The position numbers were made by a program, and so were the translations under genes. A stretch of 64,000 nt of DNA from Phosphoribacter sp037046615 (GTDB lineage Bacteria > Actinomycetota > Actinomycetes > Actinomycetales > Dermatophilaceae), in NCBI GenBank assembly GCA_037046615.1, contig JBAOHD010000034.1, positions 134,753-198,752 of the forward strand, written 5' to 3'. Positions 57,081 through 64,000 of the stretch are shown here, piece after piece (the stretch's first letter is position 1; each line of letters begins with the position of its first letter). The notes beneath the pieces are model-generated. The model had not been told where the DNA came from, did no database searches, and saw only the letters and a program-made list of their open reading frames with translations.

Positions 57081-57134
57081 AGGTGTACGGCGTACACCTC
57101 GGTGATGGTGTGACGGTACGTGTACGCTGTACAC
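57081..57134. promoter_or_regulatory. two TetR-type operators (GTGTAC-N3-GTACAC)
   Basis: Site 1 is 57083-57097 (extended to a perfect 9+1+9 palindrome at 57081-57099). Site 2 is 57120-57134. Centres are 37 bp apart. They sit between the divergent DUF4386 and TetR genes, upstream of both starts. Confidence 0.85.
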
Positions 57135-57166
57135 CTGTCAAGTGATTCCGCGGGAGGAGGGTGCAG

Positions 57167-57943
57167 ATGAGGCAAGGTGACCCGGCCTCGCGGGCCTCCG
57201 GTGCCTCGCGGACCTCCGGCACCTCGCGGGCTGAGCGGGCCTCCCGGGCCAGGACTGCCCGCCTCAATCGGGCCACGGTCCTCGCGGCGGCGGTCGATCT
57301 GGCCGACCGGGTCGGGCTCGCCGAGGTCAGCATGCGCACGCTGGCCCAGGACCTCGGCGTCGTCCCGATGGCGCTCTACAAGCACGTCGCTAACAAGGAC
57401 CAGTTGCTCGCCGGGATGATCGACGTGGTCATCGAACAAATCCCCCCTGCTGCCACCGATCTCGGGTGGAAGCCGGCGATCAGACAGCAGATCCTCGCCG
57501 CTCGGCAGCTCATGCTCGCCCACCCATGGGCCTCCCAGCTCATGGCCTCCCGGACTCAGGTGACGCCCGAGGTCATGGCGCACATGGATGCCGTCATCGC
57601 GACGATCCTCGACGGGGGCTTCAGCCCTCACCTAGCCCATCACGTCATGCATGCCCTCGGGACCCGCATGTGGGGATTCAACCTCGAGGTCTTCCCGACA
57701 GCGCCACCGCCGGATGACCCCGAGGTGCGCGCGACCTTGCTCGCCCAGCTCACCGCGGCATACCCCCATATCGCCACCCTCGCCGTCGCCGGAAGTCATG
57801 ACCCCCACGGGCAGGACGGGCCGGACGGGCGGGACGGGACGCGCGGGATTGTCGGCCCGGGATGCGACGACCAGGAGGAGTTCGAGTTCGGGCTCGACGT
57901 GCTGCTCGACGGATTCGAGCGGCTGCTTGCTGACCAGCGCTGA
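57167..57943 (+). CDS. TetR-family transcriptional regulator (TetR C-terminal-like)
   Basis: About 258 residues from ATG 57167 (GGAGGAGG upstream; GTG 57161 is too close to it). An N-terminal Ser/Arg/Ala-rich extension precedes the HTH: NRATVLAAAVDLADRVGLAEVSMRTLAQDLGVVPMALYKHVANKDQLL. The C-terminal domain has AHHVMHALGTRMWGFNLEVF, like the tetracycline-repressor C-terminal family. A Gly/Asp-rich insert (DPHGQDGPDGRDG) near the end is unusual. It likely binds the two palindromes upstream and represses the DUF4386 gene. Confidence 0.9.
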   Translation: MRQGDPASRASGASRTSGTSRAERASRARTARLNRATVLAAAVDLADRVGLAEVSMRTLAQDLGVVPMALYKHVANKDQLLAGMIDVVIEQIPPAATDLGWKPAIRQQILAARQLMLAHPWASQLMASRTQVTPEVMAHMDAVIATILDGGFSPHLAHHVMHALGTRMWGFNLEVFPTAPPPDDPEVRATLLAQLTAAYPHIATLAVAGSHDPHGQDGPDGRDGTRGIVGPGCDDQEEFEFGLDVLLDGFERLLADQR

Positions 57944-58092
57944 TCGCCCGCCTGCCGGCGCCAGACTGCCGGCACTAGACGCCAGGCGCCAGACGCCCTG
58001 CGCGTGCGAGACGCGAGACCGTCGGCCGACTGTGACATGACCGCAACAGAGCCGATGACGCTCCGCCACACGCCATTCCTACGCTCGGCGGC

Positions 58093-59444
58093 ATGACTTC
58101 CCGCATCCGTTCACTCCGTCCGACTCCCACTCGCACCGTCGGGATTGCCGCCACCCTCGTCGCCGCGTCGCTCCTGCTGACTGGTTGCGCGCGGACCACC
58201 GCATCGCCCGCTGGTTCACCCGGCTCGGGCACCGGGGACGCGAGCGCCCGACCCGCAGCGCAGTCCACGGCGCCCACGACCCATGCCACGGCACCCACCC
58301 CGGCAGCGCCCCGACGCTGCGCGCCTACACCTTCCCCGCGGGCATGGTCGACGGCACGACCTATGGGACGAAGCACTTCTCGCGGATCGAGGGCGTCATC
58401 GCCATCCCGTCCACCCCCGGCCCACACCCGGTCGCGGTCATCGTCCACGGGTCCTACCCCGGCTGCATCGACGCCCGCAAGGATGCTCTCCTGCCCGCCG
58501 TCTCGACCACCCCGTGGCCGGAGGCCTGCGGCACGAGCCGAGCAGTCCCAAGAGGACAACCTCACAAGTGGCCCCGACTACGTCCACGCCACCGCCAGCC
58601 TGGCCTACGTCGCCCGCGAGCTCGCGGCCCGCGGCATGATCGCCGTCGCCATCGACGTCCACGCCAAGGAGGAGTTGACGTGGGGCGGGGAGCCGGATCC
58701 GTTCGTCCTGCAGACCGCGCTGGTCAAACTCCACCTGTCGATCCTCGGCCGCATGTCCTCCGGGGAGACCTTCGGCCTGTCGTGGGCGAAGGACCTCGCC
58801 GGTCAGATCGACACCACCCGGATCGCCATGGTCGGCCACAGCAGCGGGGCAGGGTATGCCGCGGCGGCCAACGCCCGCGGCGTCTTCCCCGAGCTCAAGG
58901 CGATCGTCGCACTGCAACCCGCCCTCAACACTCCCGCTGGTCTGGAAGGGCTCACTCGTGCCATCGCTCATCCTGAGCGGTCAGTGCGACGAGCAGGTCG
59001 GCACGGACGGGCCCGTCGACCTCGCGAGGGAGCTCGCCGCCAAGCAGAAGTCAGCCGTCGTCATCACCGCTTCCGTGGCCCGCGATGACACACATCGGCC
59101 TCGTCGCCGGCGGGGGGAGTGACCAGATCGGTCTCGTCCGCCCGGTCAACACCGGAGCCTGCGCCAGCAAGTTGGCCCCGCAGGTGGCTCAGGGTGCCGT
59201 CGCTCGACTCACCGCAGACTTCCTTGAGACTGCTCTCGCCGGCGGCACGGCATACACCCTGGGTGTGAGTCCTGACGCTCCGGTGACCTTCACGTCGGCG
59301 ACTCCCACCGCGACAGTGGTCTCCCGCCCGGTCGCGAGCTTGCCCGGCCCGGTCGACCCGCGCTCCATCGCCTACGACGTGTCGACGACACAGGTCGTGC
59401 CCGCCAAGCCGGCGGATCTCACCCTCGCCGACGCTCACGTGTGA
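58093..59444 (+). CDS. alpha/beta-hydrolase lipoprotein (esterase), frameshifted
   Basis: ATG 58093. The signal peptide VGIAATLVAASLLLTGCARTT has a lipobox (LTGC). Across frames the body reads AYTFPAGMVDGTTYG, HPVAVIVHGSYPGC (oxyanion region), VHATASLAYVARELAARGMIAV, and IAMVGHSSGAGYAAAANA with the nucleophile Ser in GHSSG. Later parts: LVPSLILSGQCDEQVG (acid region) and THIGLVAGGGSD (His region). Frame changes near 58310, 58545, 58935 and 59075; single-base corrections suffice at those I could rebuild. A secreted, membrane-anchored esterase or lipase is inferred. Confidence 0.75.
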
Positions 59445-59450
59445 GGTGAT

Positions 59451-59479
59451 CGGCTCGCGCCGCAGTGCGGCGCGAGCCG
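59451..59479. terminator. bidirectional terminator hairpin
   Basis: CGGCTCGCGCCGC and its exact complement form a 13-bp stem with the 3-base loop AGT, between the convergent esterase and APC permease genes. Confidence 0.8.
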
Positions 59480-59489
59480 GTCCCGTCAG

Positions 59490-60979
59490 TCAGTCCCGGC
59501 GCCCCTGCTCCGGCTCCTTGGCCTGCGCCTTTTCCTGCTCTTGCTCCTGCATGGCCTCGTAGAGCTCGTCGCTGGCCGGCATGTCCTCCTCGACGAGCTG
59601 AACGCGCAACGGCCGGGTCCAGAAGCGGGTCAGCGCGAGCATCACCACGATGCCGGCGATCATCCACATCAGGCCGTAGCGGAAGGAGTCTGGGGAGAGG
59701 TTGGCCCAAAGAATCAGCGTGGCCACGACACCCAGCGCGGGCAGGACGACGTTGGTGAAGATCTCCCGCGGGGTGCGGACTAGCTTCTTGCGCCAGGCGA
59801 AGTAGACGATCACCGTGAGGTTGACGAAGGTGAACGCCATGAGCGCACCGAAGTTGATGAGCGCGGCGACGAAGTCGAGGTTGAGCGGGATCGCCAGCAG
59901 CGAGACCAAGCCGACGAAGATGACCGACAACGCCGGGGTCCGCCACCGCGGGTGGACGAACGAGAACGTGCGCGAGATCGGGCCCGCGGCCGTTGCGGCC
60001 CATGACATAGAGCATCCGCGAGACCGAGGCGTGCGACGCCAGGCCGGAGGCCAACGTCGCCGCGAAGGCCGCCGCCGTGAGGAATGCCTTGAAGAGCGTG
60101 CCGCCGATCATGCTCGGCGATCTCGGGCAGCGCGCTGTTCTCCAGCGCGTCCTCGCTGAAGCCGTCCATCGTCGGGAACACGCGACTGCGCGAACCAGCC
60201 GGCGATGAAGAAGATGGCGCCACCGATGAGCAAGCGTCGATCATGATGGCCCGCGGCACGGTGCTGAGCGTCCTTGGCCTCCTCCGTATACATCGTGATC
60301 GCGTCGAACCCGATGAACGAGAAGCAGACGATCGTCGCCCCCGTGATCACCGGTCCGAGGCTGGCGCCCTCATGCCACAGCGGCCGCGTCGAGAAGGGGG
60401 TGCCGTTGCCCTCACCGCGCGGCGAGCTGACGCCAGGCGAGGACGACGAAGACGACGATGAGGACGATCGCGAAGACCACGAGGATGCCGTTGAACCTCG
60501 AGGTGTTGCTCATGCTGAACAGCACCATCGCGGTCACGGCAGCGACGACGACGAAGACCCAGAGGGCCGGGGTGACCTCGGGGAAGAAGGACTCCATGTA
60601 GCTGCGCAGGATGAGCGCGTTGACCAGCGGCAGCAGGAGGTAGTCGAGCAATGACGACCAGCCGATGACGAAGCCGACATTGGGATGGATCGTCTCCGAG
60701 GCATAGGTGTAGGCCGAGCCGGCCGAGGGATAGACCCGCACCATCCGGCCATAGCTGACGGCGGTGAACGCCATCGCCACCATCGCCATGAGGTAGGCCA
60801 GCGGGACGAGGAAGTTCGGTCTCCTCAGCGACGATCCCGAACGTGTCGAAGATGACCGTCGGCGTCATGTAGCCCAGGCCCAGGCCGACGATGGCCCACG
60901 TGCCGAGAGTCCGCTTGAGATGGGATGACTGATCGGTGCCGCCCGTGTGGGCCCTGACTTGTGGGGTTGCCTGCGACAT
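59490..60979 (-). CDS. APC-family amino acid permease, multiply frameshifted
   Basis: ATG 60979. The opening LKRTLGTWAIVGLGLGYMTPTVIFDTFGI is the APC helix-1 motif. Further pieces in other frames: AMAFTAVSYGRMVRVYPSAGSAYTYA, ITGATIVCFSFIGFDAITMYTEEAKD, FLTAAAFAATLASGLASHASVSRMLYVMGR, and FVHPRWRTPALSVIFVGLVSLLAIPLN to a charged Gln/Glu-rich tail. About five frame changes. Resembles putrescine/amino-acid importers (PuuP-like). It may feed the DadA and aminotransferase reactions nearby. Confidence 0.83.
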
Positions 60980-61148
60980 TGCCTGCCTCCTCGTCGAACC
61001 AGGGGCTCACGGCTGGACGGCAGACCGGCCCCGATGCCACTGCGTGTGCGGAGCCTAGTGGCGCGCCGGTCGAGTGCGGAGGAAAAAGTTGATCAGGGCT
61101 TCCGGCAGATCCATCGGCCGTATGCCGTGTGGTTGCCTGATCGTCCGG

Positions 61149-62291
61149 TTAGCTCGACTGGCCAAACTTCGGGGGCAACTCGAATTGCGTCGAGCGCTGA
61201 CCGGTGGCGACGTCCCAGCGCCAAATGCCGTCATCGGTGCTCACCGAAAACAGCGAGGCCCCGTCCGGAGAGAAGGCCACGGCACCCGGGGCCTTGGTGT
61301 GCCCGGCGAGCTCGCGTGAGGTGGAGGTCGCGGGATCCCAGAGGACGACGGTGCGGGAGTCTGGTGACGAGAAAGCGACGAGCGAGCCCCCGGGCTGGAA
61401 GGCGACACCGAAGCCGACACCGGGCCGAGGGTGGGTGGCGACAACCGCTTGCGTCGTCGCGTCGAGGATCCGGACGTTGCCTCCGGGGCCGGCCGACGTG
61501 ACGGCCACGCGCTGCCCCTCAGGGCTCCAGGCGATCCCCTGTGCCGGGAGCGCTTCGGTGCCCGAGGCGGGGGCTGGTTTGATCGGGGTCCCCTGCTCGA
61601 TGTCCCACACCACGAGCGGGACGGTGCTCCCCGCCGTGGCCAGTCGCGTCGAGTCGGGACTCCACGCCAGGGAGCGGGTCGTGCCTCCGGTGGCGAGCTG
61701 GCGCTTGAGGGAACCATCGGCGACCGCCCACACGCGGACCGTCGCGTCGTCACCGGAGGTGGCAACCAGAGATCCGTTGGGACTGAAGGCGACGGCCGAC
61801 CCGCGACCGAGCGGGACATCGGTGACCGCGGTGGAGCGGTGCCCGTCGACCTCGTGGATCGTCGAGCCAGTGGCCGCGGTGAACAGCCGGATCCGCACGG
61901 GATAACTGTCGCCGAGCCGCACCGGCCCGGGCGTGGGCGCCAGGGTGGCGAAGGTGGCGCCGTCCGGGCTGGCCCCGAGCAGGCTGGGTCCGGGGATCGT
62001 CCGGGTCAGTGACCCGGAGGTGGCGTCCCAGATGCAGATCCCCTTGGTGCACGAGGCCGCGATCTCGCGCCCGTCAGCGCCGAGGGCCAGGAGATCCGAG
62101 CTCACGCGGTAGGTGAGGTCGGGGACGAAGTTGCCCGCCGGTCCGCCGGGGCGGGATGTGTCGGTCGGGCCGGACGCCTGGGTCGTGGTGGTGCACCCCG
62201 CGAGGGCGGTCGCCGCAACCGCGCTTGCCACCGACGCCACGAGCCTCGTCATCCAACGAGCGCCCTGTGGGTGCTGAGATCGATGCGTCAT
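61149..62291 (-). CDS. WD40-repeat lipoprotein
   Basis: 380 residues from ATG 62291, preceded by GGGGGA. Signal ASVASAVAATALAGCTTTT with lipobox (LAGC). The rest is a beta-propeller of about seven WD40-like blades: DVPLGRGSAVAFSPNGSLVATSGDDATVRVWAV, STRLATAGSTVPLVVWDI, GAVAFSPDGASLFSVSTDDGIWRWDV. A surface-anchored scaffold; partners unknown. Confidence 0.88.
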   Translation of the reverse strand: MTHRSQHPQGARWMTRLVASVASAVAATALAGCTTTTQASGPTDTSRPGGPAGNFVPDLTYRVSSDLLALGADGREIAASCTKGICIWDATSGSLTRTIPGPSLLGASPDGATFATLAPTPGPVRLGDSYPVRIRLFTAATGSTIHEVDGHRSTAVTDVPLGRGSAVAFSPNGSLVATSGDDATVRVWAVADGSLKRQLATGGTTRSLAWSPDSTRLATAGSTVPLVVWDIEQGTPIKPAPASGTEALPAQGIAWSPEGQRVAVTSAGPGGNVRILDATTQAVVATHPRPGVGFGVAFQPGGSLVAFSSPDSRTVVLWDPATSTSRELAGHTKAPGAVAFSPDGASLFSVSTDDGIWRWDVATGQRSTQFELPPKFGQSS

Positions 62292-62466
62292 CGGCGTCCC
62301 CCTTCACATGACGAGGGCAACGTTACTTGCTCAGGTGCGGGCCGCCCAGAGCTCGTGCCGCTGGTCGGCGGCAGCCTCGCGGCTGTCACTATGGTCGAGC
62401 GGGTGAGCGAGACATCGACCACCTCCTGCAGCCGGCATCTCGGACACGCTCGATCGAGGGGGAGCG

Positions 62467-63273
62467 ATGACGACGCGCGACACCCCTGACGCGCCACCGA
62501 TGACGCGCCACCCGGGAGGGCGCCGTCTCGCGGTCGTGGTCCCGGCCCTCAACGAGGCGCACGGCATCCGAGACACGCTGACGGCCCTGCGCGCGCAGCA
62601 TGATCGCGACTTCGACCTCGTCGTCGTCGACAACGGCTCCACCGACGGCACCGCTGACATCGTGCGTGCGGCCGCACTCGAGTGGGGTATACCGCGCTGG
62701 CGGGTCATCGACGAAGCGCAGAAGGGGACGGGCGCTGCCGCCGATACCGGCATACGCAGCGCAATCGCCTCTGGCGCAACGCATCTGGCGCGCACCGACG
62801 CCGACTGCCTCCCTGCTCCCGACTGGACAGCCCGGATTTGGGACGCCTTCGACGCCGGCCACGACCTCATCGCCGGTCGGCTCCTCCCTCGCACCGACGA
62901 CCGACCCGTCAACCGGGTCAAGCAGGGAGTGCTCAGCGCTGCTTTGACGATCGCGAGCACCTTCGGCCGCTTCCGGCCGGGCAATCGCAGCGCCGACTAC
63001 CTCGGTCCCTACGTCATGACCCCGGGCTGCAACCTCGCCATTACCGCCGAGCTCTACCTCGCCGCCGGGGGCTTCCCCCGCACCAAGATCGAGGACGTCC
63101 ACGAGGACCGGGCGCTCGTCAACGCGGTGCGGCGACTCACGACCCGCTACGGAGCCCACCCCGAGGTCGTGGTCCGCGCCTCCACCCGACGCGCCCACGC
63201 GTGGGGCCTGATCCGCACCCTCGGCTGGTACGCCGACCATCGCTATCGTCCCGACCACGTCGACATCCGATGA
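62467..63273 (+). CDS. glycosyltransferase family 2 protein
   Basis: 268 residues. GT-A fold: LAVVVPALNEAHGIRDTL, DLVVVDNGSTDGTADIV, and the DxD-like TDADC. The acceptor-side loop has TPGCNLAITAELYLAAGGFP, then EDVHEDRALVNAVRR. No transmembrane tail. Its stop overlaps the next gene's ATG (ATGA), linking it with an adenylate-forming enzyme; a glycolipid or cell-envelope product is plausible. Confidence 0.88.
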   Translation: MTTRDTPDAPPMTRHPGGRRLAVVVPALNEAHGIRDTLTALRAQHDRDFDLVVVDNGSTDGTADIVRAAALEWGIPRWRVIDEAQKGTGAAADTGIRSAIASGATHLARTDADCLPAPDWTARIWDAFDAGHDLIAGRLLPRTDDRPVNRVKQGVLSAALTIASTFGRFRPGNRSADYLGPYVMTPGCNLAITAELYLAAGGFPRTKIEDVHEDRALVNAVRRLTTRYGAHPEVVVRASTRRAHAWGLIRTLGWYADHRYRPDHVDIR

Positions 63274-64000
63274 CCACTCACACCGGCGCGACCCATCTGC
63301 TCGCGCCCGTCCTGGCGCGCGCGGAAGCCGCGGACACGGCATACCGCGTCGCGATCCGCCAGTGGGGCCGGCGCCGGCGGGGGCAGACCCGAGTCACCGA
63401 CGAGGTCACCTACCGCGCTCTCGCCGACCGCATCGACGCCACCGCGCGCGGCCTGACTGCGGACGGCCTCAACCCCGGCGATCGGGCCCTCTTTTCGGTG
63501 CGGCCGCGCGCAGCCGGCGTCGTCCTCGCGCTCGGGGTGGTGCATGCCGGCGGGACGGTCGTGTTCGTCGACCCCGGCTCGACCCCGGCGCTCTTCGCAG
63601 CGCGGGTTGCTGCCGCCCGCCCCACCCACGCGATCACCGAGGCGCTCCTGTATGCCGTGTCGCGCGGCCCCCTGCGACGGCTCACCCGCTCGCGCGGGCT
63701 CCTCCTGCCCGATTACGCCTCACTCCCGCTGCGCCACGTGTATGCCGGCCGGTGGCTGCCTGGCGTCCCTCGCGGCGCTCGGTCGGCGCGGTCGCTCTCC
63801 CCGAGCCGCGACGATGCACCTGACCGGTCCGGGCTGATCGGCCTCGATGCCGATGCCGCCGCATGGCCCGCCCTCGTCGTCTTCACTTCGGGCACGACGG
63901 CGGCGCCGAAGGCTGTCGTCCACACCCCGGCATCCCTGCATGCCGGGTGCGACCTGCTCCGGGGAGTCTTCGAGCTTGAGCCAGGCGACATCGTCCACAC
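63270..64000 (+). CDS. adenylate-forming enzyme (AMP-dependent synthetase/ligase), 3' truncated by window end
   Basis: ATG 63270 overlaps the glycosyltransferase stop. 243 residues are visible without a stop. The open frame shows VTYRALADRIDATARGLTADGLNPGDRALF, FVDPGSTPALFAARVAAARPTHAI, and the P-loop-like ALVVFTSGTTAAPKAVVHTPAS, the class I adenylation signature. Layout (long variable middle, PG-type substrate region) resembles OleC/fatty-acyl-AMP ligase relatives. Substrate unknown; C-terminal half is outside. Confidence 0.85.
   Translation, partial: MTTHTGATHLLAPVLARAEAADTAYRVAIRQWGRRRRGQTRVTDEVTYRALADRIDATARGLTADGLNPGDRALFSVRPRAAGVVLALGVVHAGGTVVFVDPGSTPALFAARVAAARPTHAITEALLYAVSRGPLRRLTRSRGLLLPDYASLPLRHVYAGRWLPGVPRGARSARSLSPSRDDAPDRSGLIGLDADAAAWPALVVFTSGTTAAPKAVVHTPASLHAGCDLLRGVFELEPGDIVH

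Overview
The window is high-GC actinobacterial DNA. Gene style (many ATGA/GTGA start-stop overlaps, GTG starts, a DUF222-HNH protein, a VapBC pair, an Ala/Arg-rich proteome) fits Micrococcales, and I lean towards Intrasporangiaceae/Dermatophilaceae; that placement is inference. The host DNA is dotted with the octamer CGGCATAC / GTATGCCG, which I count by eye about 80 times. It is missing from the CRISPR-IS segment and thin over parts of the cas operon.

Layout. 1-4.65 kb: a phenolic-lipid or prenylated-quinone type cluster with an MFS tail, IPP isomerase, FAD hydroxylase/reductase, ICMT-like methyltransferase and type III PKS, plus a divergent UbiA prenyltransferase. 4.7-8.7 kb: a luciferase-like monooxygenase with an upstream array of ATCGCGAT palindromes, then a BenE transporter and a MocR regulator whose start codons overlap inside one palindrome. 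9-15.3 kb: DUF222-HNH gene broken by a 37-bp duplication, CPBP protease, PNPOx-like protein, NAD(P)-binding protein, VOC protein, PAP2 phosphatase. 15.3-24.2 kb: RND transporter, two lipoproteins, DEAD-box helicase, SIMPL protein, homocysteine S-methyltransferase. 24.2-34.5 kb: glycogen phosphorylase, CDI-immunity-like protein, exonuclease III, DUF2177 protein, a CstR-type persulfide locus (TauE and MBL-rhodanese facing each other across a likely operator), a lipoprotein, an MFS transporter and two small membrane or lipoprotein genes.

34.6-48.8 kb is a type I-G (formerly I-U) CRISPR-Cas island. One array of about 52 repeats is split by an IS256-family element that landed inside a repeat. The leader and cas2, cas4-cas1 fusion, csb3/cas8, cas3 (HD at the C-terminus), csb2 and csb1 follow, all leftward and mostly with overlapping starts and stops. 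A small HTH gene precedes csb1.

49-64 kb: UvrA-like ABC ATPase, zinc-finger thioredoxin, VapB with an N-terminally truncated VapC, DadA-like oxidase, a repeat-tailed acidic protein, a class III aminotransferase, DUF4386 protein with a divergent TetR regulator and two operators, an esterase lipoprotein, APC permease, WD40 lipoprotein, glycosyltransferase 2, and an adenylate-forming enzyme cut by the window end.

Caveat: many otherwise well-conserved genes (RND pump, helicase, glgP, cas1, APC permease and others) carry frameshifts. In nearly every case I could rebuild, removing a single base restores the frame. Insertion-type sequencing or assembly error is the likeliest cause, so most of these are described as genes rather than as true pseudogenes.
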